The position numbers were made by a program, and so were the translations under genes. Below, in pieces: positions 1 through 8,047 of a stretch of 14,004 nt of DNA. The first letter of the stretch is position 1, and each line of letters opens with the position of its first letter. The notes under the pieces are model-generated. The model worked only from the letters and a program-made list of their open reading frames with translations. It did no database searches and was not told where the DNA came from. The stretch is from an uncultured Bacillus sp. (GTDB lineage Bacteria > Bacillota > Bacilli > Bacillales > Cytobacillaceae): positions 1 through 14,004 of the forward strand of contig CALGSR010000082.1 of NCBI GenBank assembly GCA_937902115.1. The letters run 5' to 3'.

Positions 1-1
1 A

Positions 2-847
2 GCAAAATATCTTGATTTATCAGGGCTTCTGCATCAGCCTGCTATTAAAAAAGGCACGGTCTCCCAGCAAAACAATGAAATTGAAAAAACACTCGATTTC
101 CAACAACTGATAAGTACGTGCAAGCCAGCACTTGAAAGGAAACAAAAGGTGGAAGCAAATTTTACCATTCAAAATACAGACCGAACCGTCGGGACTCTAT
201 TAGGCAGTGAAGTAACAAAACGCTACGGTCGTGAAGGGCTGCCGGAGGATACGATTGCGCTTCATTTTAAAGGATCAGCTGGGCAAAGTTTCGCTTCTTT
301 TATTCCGCAAGGAGTGACCTTAACCCTTGAAGGGGATGCGAATGACTATGTTGGAAAGGGCCTGTCAGGCGGAAAAATCATAGTTTATCCATGTGAAAAC
401 TCCATTTTTGTTCCTGAAGAACATACGATTATTGGAAACACCACTTTTTATGGAGCAACATCAGGCGAAGCCTATATTCGCGGCTTGGCAGGGGATCGTT
501 TTGCTGTTAGAAACAGCGGCATGAAGGCGGTTGTTGAAGGAGTCGGAGATCATGGCCTGGAGTATATGACAGGGGGAGTGGTTGCCATTCTTGGCCCAAT
601 TGGCAAAAACTTTGCCGCAGGAATGTCAGGCGGAGTCGCATACGTTTTCACTAAAGACAGAAATCAATTCAAAAAGCAATGCAACCAAACCATAATCGGG
701 TCCGATCCATTAACAGAAGAGGAGCAAAAGGAACTTCGCTGGCTTCTCACCCGGCATATGACCTATACAGGCAGCACACAGGCTTCCCATTTCCTCTCTC
801 AGTGGAATGAACAACTGACGCAATGGATAAAGGTGAGCAACAAGTGA
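2..847 (+). CDS. gltB: Glutamate synthase large subunit, C-terminal part (partial)
   Basis: The reading frame is open from base 2 and the gene begins before the window; 281 residues are visible. They carry the GXGXG beta-helix domain of the glutamate synthase (GOGAT) large subunit, with repeated turns such as GLSGGKIIVYP, GATSGEAYIRGLAGDRF and GMSGGVAYVF. In the family this domain follows the amidotransferase and FMN/Fe-S synthase domains and helps hold the ammonia channel; the enzyme turns glutamine plus 2-oxoglutarate into two glutamates in the cytoplasm. The GTG at 149 is only an internal codon: the frame upstream is coding (a DLSGLLHQP stretch is visible). The B. subtilis name for this subunit is gltA. 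The small subunit gene does not follow, as it does in B. subtilis; glnA comes next instead. The TGA stop overlaps a palindromic repeat. Confidence 0.9.
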   Translation, partial: AKYLDLSGLLHQPAIKKGTVSQQNNEIEKTLDFQQLISTCKPALERKQKVEANFTIQNTDRTVGTLLGSEVTKRYGREGLPEDTIALHFKGSAGQSFASFIPQGVTLTLEGDANDYVGKGLSGGKIIVYPCENSIFVPEEHTIIGNTTFYGATSGEAYIRGLAGDRFAVRNSGMKAVVEGVGDHGLEYMTGGVVAILGPIGKNFAAGMSGGVAYVFTKDRNQFKKQCNQTIIGSDPLTEEEQKELRWLLTRHMTYTGSTQASHFLSQWNEQLTQWIKVSNK

Positions 848-872
848 AACAAGGGGACGGTTCTCCTGTTTC
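846..872 (+). repeat. REP-like palindrome, copy 1 (over gltB stop)
   Basis: GAAACA and TGTTTC arms enclose the core GGGGACGGTTCTCC. The element begins inside the gltB stop codon (845-847). It shares core and arms with the copies near 5423, 6540, 6599 and 11254, so it is a dispersed repeat rather than a chance hairpin. Confidence 0.6.
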
Positions 873-889
873 GCTCATTTTATCCAACT

Positions 890-930
890 CCGGCGAAACG
901 AGGGCATGGCCCCCCCTCAACCGGTTTTTT
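890..930 (+). terminator. Possible intrinsic terminator after gltB
   Basis: An interrupted stem pairs CCGG (890-893) with CCGG (921-924) and GAGGG (900-904) with CCCTC (914-918), followed directly by six Ts (925-930). The unpaired bases in the stem make it weaker than a textbook terminator. It would separate gltB transcription from glnA. Confidence 0.4.
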
Positions 931-976
931 CCAAGACTAGCGTTCCATCCCCTTCGAGCGGACGATTCAGGAAAGC

Positions 977-1005
977 TTGTTCGGATTTCCAGGTTAATTT
1001 AAATT
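977..1005 (+). promoter_or_regulatory. Possible promoter of glnA
   Basis: TTGTTC (977-982), a 17-nt spacer and TAAATT (1000-1005) lie just upstream of the glnA ribosome binding site. Both hexamers are imperfect. I found no TGTnA-N7-TnACA site for GlnR or TnrA between gltB and glnA, which is unusual for a Bacillus glnA. Confidence 0.3.
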
Positions 1006-1036
1006 GATAACTCATTTAAACAAGGAGGGCAATAGG

Positions 1037-2371
1037 ATGAATTCATATTCAAGAGAACAAATTTTACAAATCGTGAAAGAAGAAAATGTCCGTTTCATTC
1101 GTTTACAGTTCAGTGATTTATTCGGGATGATCAAAAATGTAGAAATTCCGGTCAGTCAGGTAGAAAAGGCGCTCGACAATAAAATCATGTTTGACGGCTC
1201 ATCGATTGAAGGCTTTGTCCGCATCGAAGAGTCGGATATGTATTTATATCCGGATGTAGATACCTTTGTTATTTTTCCATGGATGGCGGAAAAAGGGAAA
1301 GTTGCTCGTTTCATTTGCGATATTCACCACCCAGATGGAACCCCGTTTGAAGGCGATCCGCGCAGCAATCTGAAAAGAGTACTGAATGAAATGAAGGAGC
1401 TTGGATTTACAGACTTTAATGTCGGTCCAGAACCGGAGTTTTTCCTTTTTAAATTAGATGAAAAGGGCGAGCCGACACTTGAATTAAATGACCAAGGCGG
1501 GTATTTTGATTTAGCTCCTACGGATTTAGGGGAAAACTGCCGCCGTGATATTGTGCTAGAACTGGAAGAAATGGGATTTGAAATCGAGGCATCCCATCAC
1601 GAAGTCGCACCCGGGCAGCATGAGATTGATTTTAAATATCAGAATGCTCTGAAAGCCTGTGACGATATTCAGACCTTCAAGCTTGTCGTAAAAACAATCG
1701 CCCGCAAACATGGTCTGCACGCCACTTTCATGGCAAAACCGCTGTTCGGTGTGAACGGATCGGGAATGCATTGCAATTTATCCCTCTTTCGTGAAGGCGA
1801 AAATACGTTTTTTGACCCGAACGGCAACTTGGAGCTGAGCGATACAGCTAGACAATTTGTCGCCGGCATTATGAAACATGCAAAAAGCTTTACTGCCGTC
1901 ACCAATCCTACCGTGAATTCTTACAAACGTTTAGTCCCCGGATATGAAGCACCGTGCTATGTGGCATGGTCAGCAAGAAATAGAAGTCCGCTGATTCGTG
2001 TTCCTGCGTCCCGCGGCTTAAGTACCCGGATTGAGGTCCGCAGCGTTGACCCTTCTGCCAATCCCTATTTAGCACTGGCAGTCCTTTTAGCAGCAGGGCT
2101 TGATGGGATTCACAATCAATTAACGCCGCCTGCTCCTGTTGATCGCAATATTTACGTGATGACAAAGGAAGAAAGAGTGGAAAACGGCATTGTCGACTTG
2201 CCAGCAACATTAGCGCAAGCGTTGGAGCACTTAAAACAAAATAAAACCATCAAAGAAGCACTAGGAAAACATTTATTGGAACATTTTATTGAAGCGAAAG
2301 AAATGGAATGGGATCAATTCCGTACCTCTGTCCATCCTTGGGAAAGGAATCAGTATTTCTCTTCCTATTAA
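1037..2371 (+). CDS. glnA: Glutamine synthetase, type I
   Basis: This 444-residue cytoplasmic enzyme makes glutamine from glutamate, ammonia and ATP; the length is the usual one for Bacillus GlnA. The start at 1037 is preferred to the ATG at 1004 because AAGGAGGG lies at 1023-1029 and the protein then begins MNSYSREQIL, as family members do. Visible motifs are DGSSIEGF (53-60), the metal-site GPEPEFF (130-136), the nucleotide-site KPLFGVNGSGMH (234-245), the flap NPTVNSYKRLVPGYEAP (290-306, including Glu304) and the C-terminal end RTSVHPWERNQY. Arg62 and Glu304, known from B. subtilis as residues for glutamine feedback inhibition, are both kept, so I infer a feedback-inhibited enzyme. No glnR gene lies directly upstream, so this may be a second copy or a relocated glnA. 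The asnO-type gene follows 37 nt later and probably shares the transcript. Confidence 0.95.
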   Translation: MNSYSREQILQIVKEENVRFIRLQFSDLFGMIKNVEIPVSQVEKALDNKIMFDGSSIEGFVRIEESDMYLYPDVDTFVIFPWMAEKGKVARFICDIHHPDGTPFEGDPRSNLKRVLNEMKELGFTDFNVGPEPEFFLFKLDEKGEPTLELNDQGGYFDLAPTDLGENCRRDIVLELEEMGFEIEASHHEVAPGQHEIDFKYQNALKACDDIQTFKLVVKTIARKHGLHATFMAKPLFGVNGSGMHCNLSLFREGENTFFDPNGNLELSDTARQFVAGIMKHAKSFTAVTNPTVNSYKRLVPGYEAPCYVAWSARNRSPLIRVPASRGLSTRIEVRSVDPSANPYLALAVLLAAGLDGIHNQLTPPAPVDRNIYVMTKEERVENGIVDLPATLAQALEHLKQNKTIKEALGKHLLEHFIEAKEMEWDQFRTSVHPWERNQYFSSY

Positions 2372-2408
2372 AATCCAAACAAATACTAAATGGAAAGGGT
2401 GATGTTCG

Positions 2409-4210
2409 ATGTGTGGAATCACAGGCTGGATTGATTGGCGTCAAGATGTGAAAAAGGAAGAAGGAATCATCAAAAAAATGACAAAGACATTAGCGAAACG
2501 GGGACCTGACGCTTCCAATGTCTTTATTGACCACCATGCGGCACTTGGTCACACAAGGCTCATTGTCGTTGACCCTGCAGGAGGAGTGCAGCCGATGAAC
2601 AAAAATTCACAGGAAGGAAAGGCCTTTACGATTGTTTATAATGGCGAGCTCTATAATACAGAAGAATTGCGCAAGGAGTTGGTGAAAAGAGGCCATTCCT
2701 TCCACTCTTATTCAGATACGGAGGTGCTTCTCACGGCTTACATCGAATGGGGGGAGAGCTGTGTTGAACACTTGAATGGGATTTTTGCCTTTGCTGTTTG
2801 GGAGCATCAAGAGCAAAAGCTTTTTATCGCAAGAGATCGGTTAGGGGTTAAACCGATATTTTACAAGCAGACGAAGGGTGCTCTATTATTTGGTTCTGAG
2901 CTGAAAGCAATCCTGGCCCATCCTGATGTGAAGGCAGAAATAGAACGAGAAGGGCTGCAGGAAATATTTGGATTGGGTCCATCCCGCACCCCAGGCCACG
3001 GGATTTATCGTGGAATCGCTGAATTAAGACCTGCTCATTTCCTGGTGTTTGACCGTAAGGGGCTCAAAATCAAGCGTTATTGGAATGTGGAAAGCACGGA
3101 ACATCAGGATTCCTTTGCCGAAACGGTGGAACAGGTCCGCTTTCTTGTGCAAGATGCGATTGAACGGCAGTTGACGGCAGATGTTCCGGTTTGTACTTTT
3201 CTGTCAGGCGGCCTTGACTCCAGCGCCATTAGTGCAATTGCCGCCAATCTTTTTCAAAAAGAAAACAGAGGAACGTTGCATACGTATTCGCTTGATTATG
3301 AACATAACAGCCAATTTTTTCAATCCAGTCTGTTTCAGCCTGAAGAGGATCGCCCCTGGATTGAGAAAATGGTGCAAACAATAGGTGTTCAGCATCAGGG
3401 GAAGGTCATTGGTCATGACGCCCTTGCTGCAAAATTAGAAAATGCAGTCAGAGCAAGGGATTTGCCGGGCATGGCGGATATTGATTCTTCCTTGCTTTGG
3501 TTTGCAGAAGAAATCAAACAAGATTTTACTGTTGCTTTATCAGGGGAATGTGCGGATGAAATCTTTGGCGGTTATCCTTGGTTTCATCAAGTAGGAGGGG
3601 AGAAGGAGAACCATTTTCCGTGGATGAAATCCGAACAGGAGCGGCATGAGCTTCTGTTGCCATATTGGCAAAAGAAGCTGCAGCTGCGGGATTACGTTCA
3701 CGTTCGTTATCAGGAAACACTCCGCGAGGTTCCTGAATTAGTTGGGGAAAGCGATGTAGAAGCACGGCGCCGCGAACTATTTTACTTCAATATGATTTGG
3801 TTTATGGCTACATTGTTAGAGCGAAAAGATCGCATGAGCATGGCAGCCAGTCTCGAGGTTCGCGTTCCCTTTGCTGATCATCGCTTAGTTGAGTACGTCT
3901 GGAATATTCCATGGGAGATGAAAATGGCGGATGGCCGTGAAAAAGGAATCTTAGCCCTTATCCGAAAACGCATCAGCCGCAATATATGAACCGAGTGAAA
4001 ACGATGTTAAATCAGATCATCAAAACGAAATCCTCTCCCATTCTCGAACTTATTTCCAAGCAAAAAGTTAAAGACATTCTTGACACAGACGGCACCACAT
4101 TTAAAGTTCCATGGTTCGGACAGCTCATGACAGGGCCTCAGCTGATCGCCCATTTAGTGCAAATAAACATGTGGCTGGAGATCTACAATGTTAATATTTT
4201 GTCAGATTAA
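2409..4210 (+). pseudogene. asnO: Asparagine synthetase (glutamine-hydrolysing), AsnO type, frameshifted
   Basis: AsnO-type enzymes convert aspartate, glutamine and ATP to asparagine. The N-terminal glutaminase half is intact: Cys2 in MCGITGW is the nucleophile, with the VYNGELYN loop at 76-83. The synthetase half has the pyrophosphate loop SGGLDSS (266-272) and LSGECADEIFGGYP (377-390). The first frame reads correctly to GIL (residue 515, ending at 3953), then runs out of frame to a stop at 3987-3989. The expected continuation SPYPKTH is present one frame over from 3953 and stays open to 4210, ending with GQLMTGPQLIAHLVQI. From my memory of B. subtilis AsnO (614 residues), about 17 residues are missing between GIL and SPYPKTH, which means a deletion of about 52 nt. 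The enzyme is probably inactive unless the deletion is an assembly error. A GGAAAGGG ribosome site precedes the start. Confidence 0.85.
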
Positions 4211-4278
4211 AGATTTGTTTCACCAAGTGTTCTATAGAAATAAATCGTGAAAATGAGAGCCCTTGGCTATGGAGTAAC

Positions 4279-4322
4279 AAAATAACCGGAGAAGTGGCAG
4301 CTGCACTTCCCCGGTTATTTTG
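4279..4322 (+). terminator. Strong hairpin terminator after glnA-asnO
   Basis: AAAATAACCGG and GAAGTG on the left pair with CACTTC and CCGGTTATTTT on the right around a short GCAGCTG loop, followed by T-rich sequence. The A-rich left flank gives Us in the other direction too, so it may also stop the converging EamA gene that ends at 4376. Confidence 0.85.
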
Positions 4323-4375
4323 TCTATATTTAAGGCTATTTTTGTAAAGTTTGTTGTTAAAGAAAAGAGCCATAT

Positions 4376-5326
4376 TTAATGATTCGAAACTTTAACCGAT
4401 TGCGGCAAGTGGTTTTTCTTTTGTCTATGTTGTCGAATCCATGTTTCCAACGTTCCAGACCCCATGATCACGCCGGTCACAATTAATAAAAACCCAATAA
4501 AGTGAGCCGGTTTAATCGCTTCTTGCAGGAGCAAAGCTGCACCGACTACAGAGAATAACGTATTTAGATTCAGAAAAATAGATGCCGTGGCAGGGCCGAC
4601 TTGGCCGATCGCATAATTATAAATCATCTGTCCTAGACCAGTAGATAATACTGCAGAAAGGAAAAAGAAGAGCGCGATTGAAGGAAATCCTGCTGCAAAC
4701 GCTGCTAAACCGTTTGGCTCCATCCCTAAACTGACCACAAAGAGGAAAATGGAAGCGATCGTCAGCATATAGGCGGTTAATAATACCGCATCCATCGTTC
4801 TAGCGGCTTTGCTGATTAAAATAAAGCCAAAGGCTTGAATGAAAATCGATAGAAATACTTCGAAGTCTCCAATCGAAATCCCTTGCAGTTTCCCGCTGCC
4901 AAAAAGAACGGTCAGAGTAACTCCCGCACTCCCTAAGAGAAAGCCCATCGCGGTAATAAAGGAAGGTCTTTTTTTAAAAAAGAATATTGATAACAATACT
5001 GTTAAAAGCGGCCCCATCCCAAGAATCAAACCTGCATTCATTGCAGAAGTTTGCGTCAATCCGATCGCTAAGAAAAAATGATGCGAAACAATACTTGTTA
5101 AAGAAGCGCCAATGATATAGCCCCATTCGTTTTTATGCGGCAAACGAACACGCCGTGTCATCCCTAGAAGCAGGAAGACGGTTAAAGCGGCAACAAAAAG
5201 GCGAAAGGACGTAGCGGTAACAGGCGGCACCTGATTGACAATGATTTTCACAAAAGAGACATTAAAGCCCCAAAAAACCATATTCACAACCAAGAGTAAA
5301 TATATTTTCATATTATTCGTATTCAT
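4376..5326 (-). CDS. EamA/DMT-family membrane transporter 1
   Basis: This 316-residue, strongly hydrophobic protein has about ten membrane helices in two EamA-like halves, the build of the drug/metabolite transporter superfamily. Typical signatures are the N-terminal NMVFWGFNVSFVK, the first-half segment TSAMNAGLILGMGPLLTVLL and the second-half segment GPATASIFLNLNTLFSVVGA. Such proteins sit in the cytoplasmic membrane and move small metabolites, often amino acids or drugs; the substrate cannot be read from sequence. The start is the ATG at 5326, with AAAGGAT eight bases upstream. The longer frame from 5359 would begin at or above the predicted transcription start. The last ~15 residues form a basic cytoplasmic tail. 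It is codirectional with a second EamA gene but separated from it by about 265 nt with repeats, so the two are probably separate units. Confidence 0.88.
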   Translation of the reverse strand: MNTNNMKIYLLLVVNMVFWGFNVSFVKIIVNQVPPVTATSFRLFVAALTVFLLLGMTRRVRLPHKNEWGYIIGASLTSIVSHHFFLAIGLTQTSAMNAGLILGMGPLLTVLLSIFFFKKRPSFITAMGFLLGSAGVTLTVLFGSGKLQGISIGDFEVFLSIFIQAFGFILISKAARTMDAVLLTAYMLTIASIFLFVVSLGMEPNGLAAFAAGFPSIALFFFLSAVLSTGLGQMIYNYAIGQVGPATASIFLNLNTLFSVVGAALLLQEAIKPAHFIGFLLIVTGVIMGSGTLETWIRQHRQKKNHLPQSVKVSNH

Positions 5327-5357
5327 CGGTCCGATCCTTTCTCTCATCATAAAATTC

Positions 5358-5386
5358 ATTTTAGCACCGAATAAATTTCATGAAAA
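5358..5386 (-). promoter_or_regulatory. Possible promoter of EamA transporter 1
   Basis: Read on the minus strand: TTTTCA (5386-5381), 17 nt, then TAAAAT (5363-5358) preceded by TGC, which makes an extended -10. Transcription would start near 5351, which fits translation from 5326. Confidence 0.4.
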
Positions 5387-5422
5387 TCAAAACGACTTGG
5401 AAATATGTGGCTGGTTCTCCCA

Positions 5423-5446
5423 GAAACATGGGACGGTTCATGTTTC
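5423..5446 (+). repeat. REP-like palindrome, copy 2
   Basis: This is a perfect 8-bp stem, GAAACATG (5423-5430) with CATGTTTC (5439-5446), around GGACGGTT. A second small palindrome, GGACA-AA-TGTCC, lies at 5494-5505. Apart from these I see nothing coding in the gap 5387-5591. Confidence 0.6.
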
Positions 5447-5591
5447 TTTAATATATTCCAATTTTTACGCAACACGGTGCCTGGCCCGAAAATGGACAAA
5501 TGTCCGTATACGGTAGACAAAGGTAAAATCGATGAAAGACCGACATCTCATGAAGATTTTTCTCTCCCGTCAAATGTACCTATATCCTAGC

Positions 5592-6491
5592 TTAACGCGA
5601 CTCACGCTCTTTTAACTGATAGTATAGTGGCTTTCGAATCGTTGGATAGGCAATACCGATAAGAATAATGAAAACCCCAATCCATTGGTAGGGGGTTACA
5701 GGCTCCTTCAGGAACAAGGTGGACATGAAAACGGCAGTAGGTAGTTCAGAAGCACTCAAAATATTACCAAGTGCACTGCCCACTTTTGGCATGCCAATAT
5801 TAAATAGTAATGGCGGGAGCAGTGAGCCGAAAAATGCAAAATAAAGTGCGTATGGAAGTAATCCATCTGTCAGCGAACCATTCATAAAAAATGTTGGCGG
5901 TAAGAATAGAAAAACAAAAATAGCGGCTCCCGTACACATAATGGCACTTTTTTTGATCGGGTGGACAGGGATAGTGGTTTTCCCGCTGAGATAGATAAAA
6001 GTTGCAAATGAAAGGGCAGACAAAAGGCCCCAACCCATTCCAGTCCACGAAAGTGAAACGTTAGCGATTAATATATTGGATGCAAGAATCGAACCGATTA
6101 GAATCGTAATCGTTGCAATCACATTTTTGTTTGTCGGTCTTTTTTTATCAATAATAAACTGTAAAATGATTCCAATCCAAGTAAACTGTAATAATAAAAT
6201 AATCGCTAATGATGCATCTACATATTCAAGTGAACGATTGTAAAAAATCCCTGTAGCTCCCATTGGAATTCCACTAACAAGGAGGATGGACCATTGTTTT
6301 AAAGTCAATGGATTCTTTTTTCGAACAAACATGGTAACAATCCAGAGCATAAAAGCACCAAAAAAATACTGTGTACCTGTTACGTCACTTACACTATACC
6401 CGTGGCTGTAAGCAATTTTAACAAAAGTTGAAACAACTCCATAAGAACAGCCTCCCAAAAAGACAAGAAGAGCATATTTCCAAAGTCCCAT
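5592..6491 (-). CDS. EamA/DMT-family membrane transporter 2
   Basis: This 299-residue protein has about ten hydrophobic segments and two EamA-like repeats. It begins MGLWKYALLVFLGGCSYG, and the typical second-half pattern GSALGNILSASELPTAVFMS is followed by FLKEPVTPYQWIGVFIILIGI. The start at 6491 is set by AAGGAGAT seven bases upstream on the minus strand. It is a cytoplasmic membrane transporter of the drug/metabolite superfamily with unknown substrate. It is only distantly similar to the other EamA protein here by eye, so the two are not a recent duplication. A TATACT -10-like hexamer lies at 6536-6531, and the repeat at 6540-6566 occupies the place of its -35 region, so the repeat could affect expression. 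Confidence 0.88.
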   Translation of the reverse strand: MGLWKYALLVFLGGCSYGVVSTFVKIAYSHGYSVSDVTGTQYFFGAFMLWIVTMFVRKKNPLTLKQWSILLVSGIPMGATGIFYNRSLEYVDASLAIILLLQFTWIGIILQFIIDKKRPTNKNVIATITILIGSILASNILIANVSLSWTGMGWGLLSALSFATFIYLSGKTTIPVHPIKKSAIMCTGAAIFVFLFLPPTFFMNGSLTDGLLPYALYFAFFGSLLPPLLFNIGMPKVGSALGNILSASELPTAVFMSTLFLKEPVTPYQWIGVFIILIGIAYPTIRKPLYYQLKERESR

Positions 6492-6539
6492 ATCGTATCT
6501 CCTTTACAAAAAAATAAAACCACTCATCTTAGTATAACG

Positions 6540-6566
6540 GAAACATGTAAACGGTTCTTATGTTTC
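6540..6566 (+). repeat. REP-like palindrome, copy 3
   Basis: GAAACAT (6540-6546) and ATGTTTC (6560-6566) flank GTAAACGGTTCTT. It sits directly upstream of the likely -10 of EamA transporter 2. Confidence 0.55.
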
Positions 6567-6598
6567 ACCAAGAAAAGGAAAGTCCGGATGAAACAAGG

Positions 6599-6625
6599 GA
6601 AACAGGAGAACCGACCCTCTGTTTC
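6599..6625 (-). repeat. REP-like palindrome, copy 4 (inverted)
   Basis: On the minus strand the arms GAAACAGAGGG and CCTGTTTC enclose TCGGTTCT, closely matching copy 1. An extra GAAACAAGG arm lies just before it at 6590-6598. It is oriented opposite to copy 3, 32 nt away, so the two form an inverted pair. Confidence 0.55.
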
Positions 6626-6630
6626 TAAAA

Positions 6631-6727
6631 TTTGTACTTAAAATGCAGTTTGTACCCCTCAAACTGCGTTTCGTACCTAGCAAATAGTATTTCCCATCAT
6701 TTCCCGACCGTTTTGAGGTAGGGAAAT
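6631..6727. promoter_or_regulatory. Iteron-like repeats upstream of the HTH gene
   Basis: Three TTTGTAC-type boxes recur at 6631-6637, 6649-6655 and 6669-6676 (the last is TTTCGTAC), 18 and 20 nt apart. A perfect 7-bp inverted repeat, GCAGTTT/AAACTGC, occupies 6645-6651 and 6661-6667. Two ATTTCCC boxes (6689-6695, 6699-6705) are mirrored by GGGAAAT (6721-6727). Such density suggests binding sites, most simply for the winged-helix protein encoded downstream. Confidence 0.5.
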
Positions 6728-6825
6728 CCATTAAACGATATTCGACTCATTACTTAATACCCGTTATGGTAGAAATAGCCGGGATAAAAACCGCATCTAT
6801 TTCCATAAAAGGCAGGTAAAATAGG

Positions 6826-7632
6826 ATGAATATCAAATCAGGTGCAATGGAACAGTACAAGTCATATTCAAATTTTCTATCATTAACACAGTTCAATAAT
6901 CACTTCGAAATGTGGATGGCGGAGCATAAAAAAGATTTTTCAAAAGGGGAATTAATGGGACTGAAGCGGCTCGTGCGTTTCGCGGCAAAAATCCCGGGAG
7001 TTTGTCATGCCAAAATTGGTACCATTCTGAAAGCGATCCATGAGGAATACAATGAGAGCGGTATTTCTCGATCTACTTTTAAACGGATGCTTGGAAAAGC
7101 GAAGGAACTAGGTCTTCTAGCAATTCACGAAACGGAACGCAAAAACGGTTCTCAGTCGAGTAATCTCTATGTATTTCAGCCTTTTCCTACCAATGAACCA
7201 CCTAAAGCGAAAAAAATGAACTGCCATAATGAAACTAGCAATCCTTCTGAAACTAAAAAAATAAAAGATCTAAATAAACGTCCGGAAGAACCGTCTCGGT
7301 TAGATTCCAGTTATACAAATGATCGTGTTCCAAGAAGATTTGTGAACTTAGTGAAATGCTATTTCAATGATGCCAAGACGATTGAAGAATACTGGAAAAT
7401 GGCCAAAATCTCTGCATACCGCAATGTTTGCGAGGAGGATCCAGAAGTTGTTCTTATAACAGCCATTCATTCCTTTAAACAGTTTATTCGAAAAATGAAG
7501 ACCATAAAAATCCACAATCCAATCGCCTATTACTATGGAATTCTTCAAGAAAAGTTCCATGAGCTCTTTATTCTGGACTTAGTTAACATGAGTTGTTGTG
7601 ATACTGAACAGGAAGAAGGAGTTAAACAGTAA
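6826..7632 (+). CDS. Winged-helix (HTH) protein of unknown function
   Basis: This is a 268-residue, basic, soluble protein. Residues ~42-118 look like a winged helix: KIGTILKAIHEEY, then the recognition-helix-like GISRSTFKRMLGKAKELGLL, then a wing ending RKNGSQSSNLYVFQPF. A polar linker (~120-165) precedes a helical C-terminal part (~168-260) containing DAKTIEEYWKMAKISAYR and HNPIAYYYGILQEKF. I recall similar proteins annotated only as helix-turn-helix or cytosolic proteins in Bacillus chromosomes and plasmids. The layout (HTH, linker, helical tail, iteron-like DNA upstream) recalls plasmid replication or DnaD-like proteins, but no diagnostic replication motif is visible. The start at 6826 follows a modest AGGCAGG site; the ATG at 6847 is an alternative. 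It is monocistronic, with its own terminator. Confidence 0.75.
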   Translation: MNIKSGAMEQYKSYSNFLSLTQFNNHFEMWMAEHKKDFSKGELMGLKRLVRFAAKIPGVCHAKIGTILKAIHEEYNESGISRSTFKRMLGKAKELGLLAIHETERKNGSQSSNLYVFQPFPTNEPPKAKKMNCHNETSNPSETKKIKDLNKRPEEPSRLDSSYTNDRVPRRFVNLVKCYFNDAKTIEEYWKMAKISAYRNVCEEDPEVVLITAIHSFKQFIRKMKTIKIHNPIAYYYGILQEKFHELFILDLVNMSCCDTEQEEGVKQ

Positions 7633-7633
7633 C

Positions 7634-7677
7634 AAAAGCCTAATTTCTTCGCTATAGTAAAGAAGAAATTAAGCTTT
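7634..7677 (+). terminator. Terminator after the HTH gene
   Basis: AAAAGC plus TAATTTCTTC pairs with GAAGAAATTA plus AGCTTTT around an 11-nt loop, 1 nt after the stop codon. It is symmetric in A and T and could also end the converging three-gene operon. Confidence 0.8.
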
Positions 7678-7755
7678 TCAATTTTACTTTTCTTCTTAGC
7701 TGCCCCAATACGTGAATGAATAAAATGGCAGTTAGAGCTCGGTGTATCCATAAAA

Positions 7756-8037
7756 TTACAGTCTAACCTTAACCTCAGTTCCGTCCTTAGTTTTGACATC
7801 TATTAACACGGTCCCTTTATGATTTTTCAATTCCTTGACAAGTGTCTTTAGTATTTCTTTGTCTATTGGCGGCATAGTAAAATCCAGTTCTTTACTTTTT
7901 CCATACACTTGAGCTCTTTTACTTACATGTCGATCAAAAAATTTAGCAGGCAATACAGAAATAGCAAAGGTTACCATTGGATACGGAATGAGAAGGGTGA
8001 AGCGAAACTGTTTGTCTTTCACTTTTACATATAACAT
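7756..8037 (-). CDS. Small protein with a beta-type domain shared with its neighbour
   Basis: This is a 93-residue protein, third gene of a minus-strand operon. Its C-terminal half (DKEILKTLVKEL, GTVLIDVKTKDGTEVKVRL) lines up by eye with the end of the SHOCT-like protein just upstream (DINLIIEAIENEL, GQIVDIKSANGDTVSVFIE). The N-terminal FRFTLLIPYPMVTFAI likewise resembles that protein's VTVNLPIKLVKVVLMAG. I infer that it is a stand-alone version of the same domain. The ATG at 8037 is chosen, though an in-frame TTG at 8055 overlaps the upstream stop and could serve through translational coupling; neither has a strong ribosome site. Function is unknown; cell-envelope stress is only a guess from similar domain sets. 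Confidence 0.65.
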   Translation of the reverse strand: MLYVKVKDKQFRFTLLIPYPMVTFAISVLPAKFFDRHVSKRAQVYGKSKELDFTMPPIDKEILKTLVKELKNHKGTVLIDVKTKDGTEVKVRL

Positions 8038-8047
8038 AAGTAAATCA

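Noticed and set aside
848..1036. GlnR/TnrA operator before glnA
   Set aside because: I looked for TGTnA-N7-TnACA and close variants and saw none.
1556..2210. Minus-strand frames inside glnA
   Set aside because: They are shadows of a highly conserved gene, without ribosome sites or family features.
3940..3990. Programmed frameshift or ribosomal hop in asnO
   Set aside because: There is no slippery heptamer, and coding material is missing rather than merely out of frame, so recoding could not restore the full protein.
3986..4210. Independent 74-residue gene starting ATG
   Set aside because: It has no ribosome site and its sequence is the expected C-terminus of AsnO, so it is part of the broken asnO.
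4376..6491. Tandem duplication of EamA genes
   Set aside because: Both have the same fold but little direct identity by eye, and they are separated by repeats, so a recent duplication is not supported.
6540..6625. CRISPR-like repeats
   Set aside because: There are only two copies in opposite orientation with no regular spacers and no cas genes; they fit the dispersed palindrome family.
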